A DNA stretch of 64,000 nucleotides from contig NC_016486.1 in assembly GCF_000227115.2 (NCBI RefSeq), positions 124,001-188,000 of the forward strand. Reading direction: 5' to 3'. This stretch comes from Naumovozyma dairenensis CBS 421 (Eukaryota > Ascomycota > Saccharomycetes > Saccharomycetales > Saccharomycetaceae). The notes under the pieces were generated by a model, which had not been told where the DNA came from, searched no databases, and saw only the letters and a list, made by a program, of their open reading frames with translations. The position numbers were made by a program, and so were the translations under genes. Shown in pieces: positions 20,388 to 31,720 of this stretch; position 1 is the first letter of the stretch; every line of letters starts with the position of its first letter.

Positions 20388-22199
20388 ATGACACAATTAT
20401 ATGAACCAATACCCTTAATAACCTCTACCAATTCAGTAAATGAAGTACATTTATTGATTGGAACTGGTGAAGATTCCTGTTCTCAAACCATTAGGAAAGC
20501 AAAATCAATTTTAAAATCCGGTGCATCACCAATAATAATTAATCCAACTTCACAATCTCATTATAAAAAATTATCCATTGAATTTGCTCATGATCCAAAT
20601 TTTAAATTACTTAATAGACCTTTCCAATTATCTGATTTAACTCAATTAGGTAGAAAATTAGTAAGTAACATTGTGGACCGTGTATTCATAAATTTACCAC
20701 CAAATGATACCCTCTTAGCAAGAGATATTCATAATCAATGTATCAAATTAAGAATACCTATAAATACATTCCAAAGACCGGAATATTCGACTTTCACAAT
20801 GTTACCTACATATATTGACCCTAAGGGAAGTGGGTTACAAATCTCCGTGACAACAAATGGTAGAGGTTATATCTTAGCGAATAGAATTAAAAGAGAAATA
20901 GTTAATAATCTACCATCAAATATCTCCGAAATCGTAACAAATATGGGTCAATTAAGAGACCAAATTATAAATGAAGATCATAAAATATTACTAAATGAAA
21001 AATTCTTTTCTACAGAATTATCAATTAATAAACTGGGGTACGGATTGGATAATGATTCGTGGGAAAGTCATAAATTCAATAAATTAATTAAAGAATTTGA
21101 AATGACTAGTAAAGATCAAAAATTGAAAAGAACAAGATGGTTATCTCAAATCATGGAATATTATCCATTATCAAAATTAGCAGATATTACAATTGATCAA
21201 TTATCTGACACCATGGCAAGTGGAACTACCAACATAAATACAAACAAAAAAGTGACCAAGACACCAACCGATGACGATGATTTCGCATCTATACCTTCAA
21301 AACAGCAAAAGTTATCACCATCTCCTTCATCTGGGGAAAAGGTACAAATACAATTGCAAGAAAAAGAAACTACCACAAAATCCAAGGGGTCCATATCATT
21401 AGTTGGAGCAGGACCAGGTTCCATATCCATGCTAACAATAGGAGCATTACACGAAATCAAAACAGCAGATCTAATCCTAACAGATAAATTAGTCCCACAA
21501 GCAGTCCTAGATTTAATTCCTCCAGAAACAGAAACGTTCATAGCAAGGAAATTCCCCGGAAATGCAGAACATGCACAACAAGAATTATTACAAATGGGTC
21601 TCACTGCTTTACAAAATGATAAAAAAGTGGTTCGTTTAAAGCAAGGTGATCCATATATCTTTGGTCGTGGCGGTGAAGAATTCTTATTCTTTCAAGAAAA
21701 TGGATTTGAACCGATAGTCTTACCAGGGTTAAGTTCATCATTAGCATCTACCGTAGTATCAAAGATTCCAGCTACACAAAGAGCCATAGCGGATCAAGTT
21801 TTGATATGTACAGGTACAGGAAGAAAAGGTAGTCTCCCAGTTATACCTGAATTTGTTCGAACTCGTACCACTGTTTTCTTAATGGCTTTACATAGATCAG
21901 AAGAATTGATTGATAATTTAATTAAGAATGGTTGGGATGGGGATGTACCCGCAGCTATAGTGGAGAGAGCATCTTGTCCTGATCAAAGAGTTACAAGAAC
22001 AAAATTGAAATATGTTCCTCAGGTTATTGAAGAAATTGGATCTAGACCACCTGGATTATTGGTTGTAGGGAACGCAGTTAATGCATTGATACGAAATGAA
22101 TATTTGAATTCACTTGATTCTTCTTCTTCCACTTCCAAATATTATATGGAGGAGGGTTATAAGGCGTTCGAGATCAATGATCTTTCTAAATTATTTTGA
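20388..22199 (+). CDS. MET1: Uroporphyrinogen III methyltransferase Met1 (siroheme synthesis)
   Basis: The 603-residue product matches Met1 (YKR069W, 593 residues), which uses SAM to convert uroporphyrinogen III to precorrin-2 for siroheme, the cofactor of sulfite reductase. Residues ~330-580 form the SUMT methylase domain: SLVGAGPGSISMLT (SAM loop), ADLILTDKLV, RLKQGDPYIFGRGGEE and PGLSSSLASTVVSKIPATQR. The N-terminal ~200 residues resemble the Met8/CysG-type NAD-binding region. A Ser/Lys-rich linker (~280-325) joins the two. The upstream Cbf1 and Met31/32 sites fit sulfur regulation. It is followed in tandem by YKR070W, as in S. cerevisiae. Confidence 0.97.
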   Translation: MTQLYEPIPLITSTNSVNEVHLLIGTGEDSCSQTIRKAKSILKSGASPIIINPTSQSHYKKLSIEFAHDPNFKLLNRPFQLSDLTQLGRKLVSNIVDRVFINLPPNDTLLARDIHNQCIKLRIPINTFQRPEYSTFTMLPTYIDPKGSGLQISVTTNGRGYILANRIKREIVNNLPSNISEIVTNMGQLRDQIINEDHKILLNEKFFSTELSINKLGYGLDNDSWESHKFNKLIKEFEMTSKDQKLKRTRWLSQIMEYYPLSKLADITIDQLSDTMASGTTNINTNKKVTKTPTDDDDFASIPSKQQKLSPSPSSGEKVQIQLQEKETTTKSKGSISLVGAGPGSISMLTIGALHEIKTADLILTDKLVPQAVLDLIPPETETFIARKFPGNAEHAQQELLQMGLTALQNDKKVVRLKQGDPYIFGRGGEEFLFFQENGFEPIVLPGLSSSLASTVVSKIPATQRAIADQVLICTGTGRKGSLPVIPEFVRTRTTVFLMALHRSEELIDNLIKNGWDGDVPAAIVERASCPDQRVTRTKLKYVPQVIEEIGSRPPGLLVVGNAVNALIRNEYLNSLDSSSSTSKYYMEEGYKAFEINDLSKLF

Positions 22200-22258
22200 A
22201 TTTATACCAGAACATAAGACTATTGATTATAGGTCCTACATTCTATTTAACTACTGAA

Positions 22259-22298
22259 CTATTTATTTATTAATTTATTTATTTATTTATTTATTTAA
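22259..22298 (+). repeat. TTTA tetranucleotide tract downstream of MET1
   Basis: Imperfect (ATTT)n run in the MET1 3' flank. Low complexity only. Confidence 0.8.
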
Positions 22299-22567
22299 AC
22301 ACCCATAATGCATAATGTTTTGTATTCTTATTAAACATATCTACTTTTCCTTTTACATAATCCTATATTCTCAACAAGGCGATGAGAAAAAGGAAAGCGC
22401 TTTCGAAAACTCCGGACTTCAAACGGAAATAAAATGACTGAATGACTGATGGAAAATTTCAATGATTTATAATCATCAACATATTTCCACGAACATGCAT
22501 ACGTAGATAGCTTCCTACCTAGCTTGGGAAGAAACAGACACACACGCCGCTATAGAAAAACCAGTCA

Positions 22568-23605
22568 ATGTTCAGAAGGTTCCGTCAAACATCCTCAAGG
22601 CAAATTGGGTTTGCCTTCGACATAGATGGTGTGTTATTAAGAGGTAAAACTCCCATCCCAGGAGCCTCAGATGCATTAAAATTATTGACTAAATCTAAGA
22701 TACCATATATTTTATTGACGAATGGCGGTGGTACCACTGAACGTGAGCGAGTTCAATTTATTTCTAAAACACTGAATACGGAAATATCTCCAGAACAAAT
22801 AGTCTTAAGTCATTCACCTTATAAAGGTTTAGTTAATAAATTTGAAAGAATCTTGGCAGTGGGCACACCTTCCGTCAGACATGTAGCTGAAAGATATGGG
22901 TTTAAAGATGTCATACATCAAACTGATATCATTAGATATAATAGATCAATTACACCGTTTAGTGGGTTATCGGATGCACAATTGAATGAATATTCTCGAG
23001 AAATTTCTAATTTGGATAGTAAAAAATTCGACGCAGTGTTAGTTTTCAATGATCCTCATGACTGGGCAGCAGATCTTCAAATTATTTCAGATATAATTAA
23101 TTCTGAAAATGGTATGTTAAATACTTTAAGAATTGAAAAATCGGGAACTCCATCAGTACCGATATTTTTTTCTAACCAAGATTTATTATGGGCTAATCCA
23201 TATTCATTGAATAGATTTGGTCAAGGTGCATTCCGTCAATTAGTTCATAAATTATATGCAGAAATGAATGATCAAAAAACGTTAGAAGATACTACCATTG
23301 GTAAGCCAACGAAATTCACTTACGATTTCGCTCATGATGTTTTAGTAAATTGGAGACATAAGTTATTATTATCAACTAGGGAACCTATTAAGGTCGCACA
23401 GGGTCCCTCACCATTCAATAAGGTATTTATGGTTGGTGATAATCCAGCAAGTGATATCATTGGAGCTCAGAATTATGGATGGGATAGTTGTTTAGTCAAA
23501 ACAGGTGTTTACCGTGAAAGTGATGAGTTAACCTATTGTAAACCAACAATGATTGTAGATGATGTTTTCCATGCAGTTACAAAAGTCTTGGAAGAAAATT
23601 TATAG
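22568..23605 (+). CDS. HAD-like hydrolase, YKR070W orthologue (CECR5 family)
   Basis: The 345-residue product is a class IIA HAD-superfamily phosphatase-like protein orthologous to YKR070W, a mitochondrial protein of unknown substrate. Motif I is FAFDIDGVLLRGKTPIPGA (residues ~15-33, nucleophile Asp and DxD). Motif II is ILLTNGGG (~52). Motif III/IV is FMVGDNPASDIIGAQNYGWDS (~290). The basic N-terminus MFRRFRQTSSRQ looks like a short mitochondrial presequence. It is in tandem after MET1 and convergent with DRE2, the same order as in S. cerevisiae. Confidence 0.94.
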   Translation: MFRRFRQTSSRQIGFAFDIDGVLLRGKTPIPGASDALKLLTKSKIPYILLTNGGGTTERERVQFISKTLNTEISPEQIVLSHSPYKGLVNKFERILAVGTPSVRHVAERYGFKDVIHQTDIIRYNRSITPFSGLSDAQLNEYSREISNLDSKKFDAVLVFNDPHDWAADLQIISDIINSENGMLNTLRIEKSGTPSVPIFFSNQDLLWANPYSLNRFGQGAFRQLVHKLYAEMNDQKTLEDTTIGKPTKFTYDFAHDVLVNWRHKLLLSTREPIKVAQGPSPFNKVFMVGDNPASDIIGAQNYGWDSCLVKTGVYRESDELTYCKPTMIVDDVFHAVTKVLEENL

Positions 23606-23973
23606 ACCGTAAAGTTACATTAAAACAAGGATACTTTATAATTGTATAAACGTATAAAAACGAGTAAATAATATGATATTATGTGTCTTTTTATAATGAT
23701 TCTTGTTTTATTGTGATATATAGTATTATATATCACAGCACTTAAATATATAAATCAATTCCATAGTCAATCATTTATAATCTGTTTTTACTTAACTTGC
23801 CATATTGAAATAAAGCAGTATTATAAATGAGACCTTTAGCTAGCGCAAAGTTTTTCCAATAAACTTTGTTCAGTAAAGTTACTTTAAATCGCAGTAGCCT
23901 GAAATCCTGTTCTCTAAATTTTCGTCATAAATAAAAAACAACCGTTGTGTTTGCTACTTTGTTTGAAGTCGCC

Positions 23974-25038
23974 TTACAAGTCATCAGAAATACTGGTTAA
24001 ATTGATAGCTTCACCAGGTTTGAAAGCTGGTAAACCTAAATATGGACAACCTGTACATCTAAAGGCATCACCAAGAGAACATGAACCACAACCACCAATC
24101 TTCTTACCATCAATAGTAAAATCAATTTCAGTCAATTCATCTTCAGTAAATTTAACCACGTTATCTTGTTGACTTCTAATGTTGTCAATTTCTTCCTCTT
24201 CTTCTTCTTTGATACCACAAGAACAGTCCTTACACGCTTTCTTCTTCTTAGTTTGACTCTTACCACATATAATCATAGTAATATTACCGTTATTGTCTCT
24301 TTCTTCGATTAAATCTTCTTCTTCAACAGATTCTTCATCATCCAAGTCATCAAAGAATTGAGCCTTATTAGAATCACTAAAGACATCAGAATTCCCACTT
24401 TCTTCATCATCATCTAAATCATCATCATTATCTTCCGCAGTATGATGAACCTTACACACACACTTCTTCTTGGTATTTGTAGTTGTGGTTGTGGACGAAG
24501 AGGGTTTCTTAAAAGTGGGCAACGGTTTCTTAACCTCGGATGATGATGAGGCAGATGCCTTTTTGAAACTTGGTAATTTCTTTGCACCTGAAGAGGCAGC
24601 AGCAGTTGTAGGGTTAGACTTCAATGGGATCGCTACAGTCTTCTTAGCTCCAGTATCTGGTTTTTTAACCCAATGATAAGCTTCCAAATCAGCGGCGGCA
24701 TCATTATTCTTGATTTCGAATCCGTTAATAAGGGCATCGATCTTGTAGGTATCACTTAACCCATATAATAAACCGTTATCTTTCAAAGCAGAATTCAAAA
24801 TAGGGATCAATTTCTTTGGAAATAAGATGGAATCACGAGCTTCTGGAGTCATGTAATGAATTATATCATATTCGTTGTTCTTCAATTTGATGGAACCATC
24901 ATTGATTTTATTGATTAAAAATTGATTAACCACCTTCCAATTCCTTTTTGGTGCATTGTTTTTGAAATCTTCAACTAATTCCGGAGTAGTTGTGACAGCT
25001 GGATGAATCAATAGTAATGTAATCTTTGGAGTAGACAT
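23974..25038 (-). CDS. DRE2: Cytosolic Fe-S assembly protein Dre2 (anamorsin)
   Basis: The 354-residue product is Dre2 (YKR071C), which with Tah18 passes electrons to the cytosolic iron-sulfur machinery. Residues 1-~135 are the SAM-methyltransferase-like domain. A Ser/Lys-rich, then acidic, linker follows. The C-terminus has both cluster sites: the CX10-11CX2CXC type ([18 protein letters not shown], ~255-272) and the CX2CX7CX2C type ([15 protein letters not shown], Cys ~317, 320, 328, 331). The end KPGEAINL is conserved. CIA1, at 61.9 kb, acts in the same pathway but is not linked. Confidence 0.97.
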   Translation of the reverse strand: MSTPKITLLLIHPAVTTTPELVEDFKNNAPKRNWKVVNQFLINKINDGSIKLKNNEYDIIHYMTPEARDSILFPKKLIPILNSALKDNGLLYGLSDTYKIDALINGFEIKNNDAAADLEAYHWVKKPDTGAKKTVAIPLKSNPTTAAASSGAKKLPSFKKASASSSSEVKKPLPTFKKPSSSTTTTTNTKKKCVCKVHHTAEDNDDDLDDDEESGNSDVFSDSNKAQFFDDLDDEESVEEEDLIEERDNNGNITMIICGKSQTKKKKACKDCSCGIKEEEEEEIDNIRSQQDNVVKFTEDELTEIDFTIDGKKIGGCGSCSLGDAFRCTGCPYLGLPAFKPGEAINLTSISDDL

Positions 25039-25797
25039 CTTCGTTATATAGGTACTTTTTTGTCTATTCTATTAAGAAAGTTGTTGGTTTCACGGTGCCT
25101 AAAAAAATGGAACTTGAGAAAACTTTGCAAGCAAAAATGAATGAATTAAGAAATAATTACACCCTCGTTTTTATGTTTAATTAGTTCTCTGGGATAGATT
25201 ATTCGTGAAGTTGAAAAAGTTCTTTCAAAATATGGATATTACATTAGTAAGCTCTTCAAATTTTCCAAAAATTCATATTAAAAAATGTGACCGGGCCGGT
25301 GTCTTTTCTCAAAATGAGACCGCGCCAGGTATTTTTGTCCTATTAGTTAGAAAAAAACAAGAACAAAACTGTGGCACCAAATAAGATGGAACTTTTGAGA
25401 AGTTTTGAAGGAAGTGAGTGTCCTTTGTGTAACGTGATTATATTATCATATATTAATCAAAACAAGGCCCAGTTTGAAAAAAATCATTTGGAATGTTTCT
25501 ACTTTCATTAACTTCTGACGTGAGACAGTATTAAGGGAATCTCTTGTCTTAAGAATGATTCTAAAAAGGAATTAAAAAAAAAAAAGGAAGAAGAAAACAA
25601 ATTTCATGAATGAATGAATAAGAACATTTTAAACAGAAAATTATAGATTATGCTAGTACGTATAGAAAATTTCAATACTATTATCTTTTTTGTCATAACT
25701 ACTATAATATTTTTAACAAATAAGGATATGATTCGGAATGTATGAAAAGTAAGTGAAGCGTCTTTTATATTGTTGATGGATGAATAAAATTGAGTTA
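25039..25797. other. DRE2 promoter and SIS2 3' flank; no gene seen
   Basis: 760 bp of AT-rich sequence between tandem minus-strand genes. It contains CCGGGCCGGT near 25292 and poly-A tracts. No supported ORF or RNA. Confidence 0.6.
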
Positions 25798-27219
25798 TTA
25801 TACCGTCTTGTTATTGGGCGTTTCTTCTTTCGCATTATTTGACTTGGTTTCATTGTATTCATTGGATTCCTTGTCGTCATCATCGTCATCGTCCTCATCA
25901 TCGTCCTCATCATCGTCATCATCGTCATCATCGTCATCATCGTCATCATCGTCGTCATTATCGTCCCCGTCATCTTCTTCTTCATCATTATTTTCTTGAT
26001 CTGCATTATCATCATCGTTATCATCGTTATCATCGTTATCATCATCTTCATCTTGATCTTGATCTTTGGGATACCCACCTAATTTCATAACCACTTTATC
26101 AACGATTTCATTCGCGTCCATCATACCACCAAGTCCAATATCTCCATTAAATGACATAACTTTCTCAGAAGGTTTAAAAACAGTAATCCATGGCATTTCC
26201 TCTTTAATAATTTTCAATTGTTTCCTCGTCATCAACGTATTATACGTACTACTAAACATAGAAGGGGCTAAAAAGATGGGGAAATTTGTATTCCATGCTC
26301 TAATGACGCACGTCAACAAATTATCACATATTCCTAGGGATATCTTTGATAATGTGTTTGCTGTTAATGGTGCTAAAACGAGAATATCTGCCCATCTTCG
26401 AAGTTCAATGTGGAGGACTGGGTCCATTCTTTGTTTCCATGTATCCCATTCATCTTGATCTGTCCAGACTTGGATATGGGATGGTAATTCCATTTGCTCT
26501 GCTCTAGTTGCCATTGACATATTTGCAGTTGGTTCATGTTGTTGTTGTTGTTGTTGTTGTTCGGATGTAGGGGAGTCAATTAATGGAGCGGATTTGTTAT
26601 ATTTTTTATGGTATCTCTTTGTGAAGAATTTCGTGGCTGAGTAGGTCAGGATCACCTGAATTGAAATCTTATCTTTTCCATAAATATCTTCTAATTTTTT
26701 AATCATTGATTTTATCTTGAACACTGCTAATGATCCACATGCACCAAATAAGACATGTAATTTACCATCATCTTGTGGTAATCTTGGGTCAATGTTTTTA
26801 GCTGTTTCTCTTTTCGGTATATTTGGTGCTATACTATGTGGTATTTGATCATCTTCCATTACTGATTCTAAGGAAATACCATCACCTGAATTTATCGACG
26901 TTGTTGTTGTTACGCCAGTTGTATTAGTAGCAGTAGTAGTAGTAATGGGCATTATTGGAGGTTGTATTTTAGTATTGATGATATTGTTGTTGAAAGATAT
27001 AGGAACATCATTCATTCCCGTTGAGATAGAAGTTCTTGGACTCGTGATTGGAGATCTTGCAGAAGAAGGGGTATGTAATGAATCTTCAACAAGGAAATGA
27101 GCATGTTCTTCAATTTTAGCAGTTTCTAATTTCCCTTTCAATAATTCCGTGAATTCCATTGAATTTTCCTGTGGTATTTCCACTTTCAATGGATGTTTAG
27201 TTGTCGTTGTAGAATCTCG

Positions 27220-27250
<31 letters not shown>

Positions 27251-27729
27251 GGTGTTATTGCAGTGTGCCCTGATGGAGGAGATAATGGTCTTGCTTGATT
27301 AGAGCTTGTATGTATGTTTGATACCTCTGCTCTTAATGGACTCCTTTTCCTTAAAGAAGTGTCATTTAATGTACCATCATGAGTTGTTGAAGAAGAGTCT
27401 TTTAAGGAGACCCTTGAGTCACTAAAGGTAACTGCAGGAGCTCTTTTCAAACCGGATTCTGGCGTTGCGTTTACGACAGCACCGGAAGTACCACTTACGT
27501 TCATGATAGATTTCGTACTTGGAGTAGCAGATTTAGTAGAAATTGGGGTAGTTACATTGTTGTTGTTTGTCATAGTTGTTTTCGAAATGTTTGTAGGACA
27601 ATCTGTGGCCGTAGTAGGAGAAGTAGTAGTAGTAGTTCTCAAATGAGGCAACTGTTCATGTTGTTTTCTCTTCTCGGCGGAACGTTCGAGTTCTGGTTCC
27701 TTGTTATGGTTTTCAGTGTCACTAGCCAT
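25798..27729 (-). CDS. SIS2: Sis2/Vhs3 (Hal3) flavoprotein, Ppz1 inhibitor and PPCDC subunit
   Basis: The 643-residue product belongs to the Hal3 family (SIS2 YKR072C, VHS3 YOR054C), whose members inhibit the Ppz1 phosphatase and form the atypical PPCDC of coenzyme A synthesis. The N-terminal ~300 residues are Thr/Asn-rich and disordered. The flavoprotein core (~325-560) has LHVLFGACGSLAVFKIKSMI, the catalytic-type His in PVLHIELRRWADILVLAPL, and GDIGLGGMMDANEIVDKVV. The 70-residue tail is almost pure Asp/Glu/Asn. Neighbours point both ways: DRE2 is next to SIS2, and NOB1 is near VHS3. SIS2 is therefore a positional label. Confidence 0.9.
25858..26055. repeat. ATC/GAT trinucleotide tract encoding the Sis2 acidic tail
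   Basis: Nearly 200 bp of TCATCG/TCATCA repeats on the plus strand encode the Asp-rich tail on the minus strand. It also creates spurious poly-Ser and poly-His frames on the other strand. Confidence 0.9.
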
Positions 27730-29449
27730 ATTAAATTCTTGTATATGATTACTGTGTGTTATTTCTTCCCTCCCCTTTATTGTGTGAATAAATGATATGC
27801 CACTATTATAAGTCTCTTGAAATGAGAGTACCGTGAATGTATCTTTAATTTTGGTCCAAAGCAGCAGCAGTTGTTCTCTAAAGCTTTTATTAATTTGACT
27901 CTATACTTGTTTAGCTTGACCTGCTCCTCTGTCTGTATTCTACAATGTACCTTATTACCTTATTTCCTTATACATTCATGCTATATTATTATAAGGCACT
28001 ACGTATAGTAATTAGTAACTAGTAGTGGCGACTTCCTAATTAGTCCGGAACAGAAGCAAAGCGAATTGTGCGGTGTTTTTTGTCCCCATTGTCAGGTCTT
28101 CCTTCCCTTCCTTCCTCCTTTCTTCGGTGTCTGTGCCTCCAGTTTATTTGGAAGCACAGGCCTCGCCATTTATTTTTATTTTTATTTTCTTTTTATTTTA
28201 CGTCGTGATGACGTGCGGGGCGGGGAGACGGAGTGGGAGCATGATGAGGGGGCAATTCTAGGGTTAGGTCCCTGAACCCTGATGTTTTTCGCTTTGTGTC
28301 ACACTAGGGCTACAGACGCCGTAAGAAGGGAACAATATACAAAAAACTAATGTTATTCAAAAGTGGATTCATAGGCAACTCGTCGGACTGGCCTTGTGCA
28401 TTGCCGTGATCTATTCGTAGTATTATGTTATCTTGTAATAAATATATTCTCTTTTATGGAAGCTTCAACAATTAGAAATCTCGGTCTTTGTTGGTGGATG
28501 ATTTCACTGATGTGTACAATGGAAACTCGAATCGTTATTACGTACTTGAAAATCAGAGCCTAGTCGATCAATTAGGTCGCCGATATCTCTTTTCCCTATG
28601 TTAACCTCTCCACCTTTGAATGAAAAGTGGAGTACCTGTCAACTAGTTCCGGAGGTTTGACTACTTTCATCTTTAAGAATTGGTATTTCAGCATATTGAA
28701 TTGGGAAATTAATATGTCTTCCACTAGCGTTAACAATAACTTAACCAAACCTTAAGTATTTGAGTAGATTGTTGATCACATATGCTTCCTCCGGTGGCGA
28801 TAAACGCAGACACATTCAAGAAGCAATGACTTCCGAGAGTTTAGCTTTGAATCCTGTGGAAGAGTGCGTTAAATTGAATGGAGGTTTTATCTGACACAAT
28901 CGACGTCAATACCTGAGCTGATAAGATATCTTGGATGGTTCGAAAAATGGTATTCACTCTACTTCTGTACATTACATATATCAGTAGTTAAAATGTTGTT
29001 ACTATTACCGGGGTGAAGATGAACGAAATCTGAGAAGCAGAGTAAACCCTATGTCATTAAATTTTAAACTTTTATTTAGCAAGAAGGCATTAAACCAAAT
29101 TGATAAGTAGTTAGATATTGAATTTACTAAAAAGAATGTAAAAATATATGTAATCTAGTCAAGTAATGTAGCCTACATATGTAACGTCCTTTGTCCTATT
29201 AGTACTCCAGATGGTTAACGCATTGCAGCAAAGAAAACGCGCAGAGGAATCCATCTCATCCCAGAAACTTCTAAAATTTGCAGAAAAAAATAAAATGAAA
29301 AATTTCACTTTTTGGGAATGAATGAAGTTCATCAACTACCTAAATTGCATTGAAGAAAACACGATATTAAAGAAAAAGGCTATTGTTCTTTCTACTTGTA
29401 CGAACCAATTATATTTGATCCAACGAGACAACCAACCAACGCAAAAAAA
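27730..29449. other. 1.7-kb divergent interval SIS2-TRM112
   Basis: It holds the SIS2 promoter, a GC-rich patch (28210-28260), a TAGGGTTAG (28259-28267) close to a Tbf1 site, and the TRM112 promoter with an RRPE-like element. The S. cerevisiae neighbours YKR073C and AIM29 are absent. I found no convincing ORF, tRNA or snoRNA. Confidence 0.55.
29296..29307 (+). promoter_or_regulatory. RRPE-like element upstream of TRM112
   Basis: TGAAAAATTTCA matches RRPE (TGAAAAATTTT) over its first ten bases, 143 bp before the TRM112 ATG. No PAC was seen nearby. Confidence 0.5.
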
Positions 29450-29857
29450 ATGAAATTTTTAACAACCAATTTTTTGAAATGTTCAGTGAAAGCTTGTGAT
29501 ACAAGTAATGATAATTTCCCATTACAATACGATGGTTCTACATGTCAACTAGTTCAAGATGAAAGTATCGAATTCAATCCTGAATTTCTGTTGAATCTAA
29601 TGGATAGACTCGATTGGAGCGCAATCCTTATGGTGGCAAGTGATTTAGGTAATACTTCATTACCTCAACAAAAACCAGTATTTAATAAAGATAATGATGA
29701 ATTATCTGAAGAAGATATGATCATATTGAAAGATTTCCACACTCTTTTAATTCAAACCAATATAGTGGAAGGTCAAATGAAATGTAGAAACTGTGGCCAT
29801 GTTTATTACATCAAGAACAGTATTCCAAATCTATTACTCCCTCCGCATTTAGCATGA
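29450..29857 (+). CDS. TRM112: Methyltransferase activator Trm112
   Basis: Starting at the internal ATG (29450) gives 135 residues, exactly the length of S. cerevisiae Trm112 (YNR046W), with the conserved beginning MKFLTTNFLKCSVKACDTSN. The longer frame from 29396 adds 18 non-conserved residues and is rejected. Trm112 is the small zinc-binding partner of Trm9, Trm11, Mtq2 and Bud23, acting on tRNA, eRF1 and 18S rRNA. The zinc site is formed by Cys11, Cys16 and the C-terminal KCRNCGHVYYI pair. It converges on NOB1, another 40S maturation factor. Confidence 0.98.
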   Translation: MKFLTTNFLKCSVKACDTSNDNFPLQYDGSTCQLVQDESIEFNPEFLLNLMDRLDWSAILMVASDLGNTSLPQQKPVFNKDNDELSEEDMIILKDFHTLLIQTNIVEGQMKCRNCGHVYYIKNSIPNLLLPPHLA

Positions 29858-30045
29858 ATATAGATAATTATAATAATAATTATAATGTATTAAAAAGAAT
29901 GTATAATATAAACAACCATATATAAAAATATGTGTGTACGAAAAAATAATTATGGTAAAGTAAGTCTATAATTTACATTTTTTGGTGATATGTTACTTAA
30001 ATAGGTGAGAATAGGATATATAATTTTTGTTTTTACACAATTGTC

Positions 30046-31611
30046 TTATTTCCTTTTACTACTGTTGGCATATCTACCTTTACCAACACGCACAGAATGC
30101 TGCTTCAGACCAGAAATAGCAAAGGGTGAAATATAATTATCAGCGGATCCACCTCCAATCCAATTATTTAGCACTTTTTCATTATGCCTTCTTGTCCAGT
30201 CTTCTTGCTTCATCACTTGTTCATATTCTCTTTGATCTTCTCTCAATAAATTTGAACCTTGCTTTTGCTGTTGTAGATTTTGTTTAGTGTGATCATAGCC
30301 CTTCTTACCATATCTTTTTTGAGAATTCTTTGATAGAGGGCTTGCCATAGAGTATCTATTCCCTCTATTATTCCATTGGAAATTAGCTTTCAAATGTGGT
30401 GTAATCTTACCAGTCTCAGAATCAACAGACACAGCACACCTTAATAAAGTTCCTTGACCACCACATGATGGACAGAAATGTTTCACTTTACCATCTTTAG
30501 ATGCTGGGAATAGTTTGAAACATGCGTGGCATCTTAACATATAATTACGAAGCCTTTTAATTCTTAAACCGGACATGAAATTCATCAAATTTAAATTCAT
30601 TTGTAATGCAACATTTTGCACTGCAAAATCACCTGTCGCTAAAGCCACTTGATTCTTTGGTAAAGTTAATGCAACATTTAGGTCAGTATCAATGGCTTCA
30701 ACACCTTGTGATCCAGTAGTATCCTCTCCACTATCTTTTATTATTGTCTCAGTTAAATTTTCTGGAGTAATCCAATCTCCGTCGTCATCTGCCTCTGAGA
30801 ATTCTTCCGTTAAATCCTTGGAACTAGCACTATCCTTATCTTCTTCTTCCTCTCCTTGTATTTCTTTTTCATGAGTTTCGGTAATTGTATCTTCGACGGC
30901 CACGCCTTCATTAACTGTTTCAATGTTGTCTTTCTTTTCTTCCTCTTCTTCTTTTGAAGGTACGTCCCCTTCTGTGGTGTTTGCTGCAGCTAACAATGCT
31001 TCTCTCTTTGCCTTTTGTTTCTTACCACCTCTTCTACGATTCTTTTTCTTTTTCACCAAATCACTCTCTTCTTTTTCTACTTCTTGTTGTTGTTCACCTT
31101 CTTTTTTCGTTTCTTTTGGAATCGTAACAGGCTTAGCAATGGTTGGATATAACTTCTTTTTCTTATCTGAATCAATACTTTTTTTAGTCTTACTTGTTTT
31201 AGTTGTTTCAGTTTCATTCAAATGATCTAAGGAGTCACCTGGATTTTTCCTCAATCTCCAATCCCCTTTATTCAATGTAGTTTCCAATTCATAAGTCAAA
31301 GCCAATATATGAATATCATTAGCACTCAAAACCGAGTAATCACCAGTCAATTTAGCAAACTTACTAACTTTATCAATGGACACTTGATTAGGATGAAGTA
31401 ATTTCAATGCACCTAAATCTTTCCAAATTTCTAAATTCTTTCTAGCTTGTTCATCTTTGATTTCATGAAAAACAGTTGGTGTAGTATAAAATTCTTCAGC
31501 ATAATTTTGATAATGCGTATAGGAATTCGTGATTAATGGTGTAGCATCAAGGACAAGCGCTCTTATGTGAGGGGCTTGTACTTTTTTTCTTTTCCCAAAT
31601 TCTTCAGTCAT
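30046..31611 (-). CDS. NOB1: 20S pre-rRNA endonuclease Nob1
   Basis: The 521-residue product matches Nob1 (YOR056C, 459 residues), the PIN-domain nuclease that cuts site D to make the 18S 3' end. The PIN domain is at ~15-115, with the first acidic residue in ALVLDATPLIT and the later one in GDYSVLSANDIHILALT. A Lys/Glu-rich low-complexity insert (~125-270) explains the extra length. The C-terminal zinc ribbon (~360-385) has CHACFKLFP and FCPSCGG. PAC and RRPE-like elements lie upstream. It is divergent from SGT1, as in S. cerevisiae. Confidence 0.97.
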   Translation of the reverse strand: MTEEFGKRKKVQAPHIRALVLDATPLITNSYTHYQNYAEEFYTTPTVFHEIKDEQARKNLEIWKDLGALKLLHPNQVSIDKVSKFAKLTGDYSVLSANDIHILALTYELETTLNKGDWRLRKNPGDSLDHLNETETTKTSKTKKSIDSDKKKKLYPTIAKPVTIPKETKKEGEQQQEVEKEESDLVKKKKNRRRGGKKQKAKREALLAAANTTEGDVPSKEEEEEKKDNIETVNEGVAVEDTITETHEKEIQGEEEEDKDSASSKDLTEEFSEADDDGDWITPENLTETIIKDSGEDTTGSQGVEAIDTDLNVALTLPKNQVALATGDFAVQNVALQMNLNLMNFMSGLRIKRLRNYMLRCHACFKLFPASKDGKVKHFCPSCGGQGTLLRCAVSVDSETGKITPHLKANFQWNNRGNRYSMASPLSKNSQKRYGKKGYDHTKQNLQQQKQGSNLLREDQREYEQVMKQEDWTRRHNEKVLNNWIGGGSADNYISPFAISGLKQHSVRVGKGRYANSSKRK

Positions 31612-31720
31612 TTTTATTCGCTGAAGTACTAACCTCTAAATAGTTTTACTTCGATTAAATGGCAGATGATAGTAATGGCTGATATTCCTGGTCTTTTGTA
31701 TTGTATATATCTGTAATCAA

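Noticed and set aside
25713..26090. Poly-Ser, poly-His and Met/Ile/Thr frames over the SIS2 tail
   Set aside because: All are shadows of the GAT-repeat that encodes the acidic tail of Sis2.
28259..28267. Tbf1-like TAGGGTTAG suggesting a snoRNA gene in 28.3-29.3 kb
   Set aside because: I could not find a C/D box pair with a stem or an H/ACA layout downstream; the site alone is not enough.
29396..29449. 18-residue N-terminal extension of Trm112
   Set aside because: The internal ATG gives the exact 135-residue family length and conserved start.
31627..31633. TACTAAC upstream of NOB1
   Set aside because: It is on the plus strand just outside the minus-strand NOB1 start, with no exon to join; SGT1 starts 350 bp later with an ordinary ATG.
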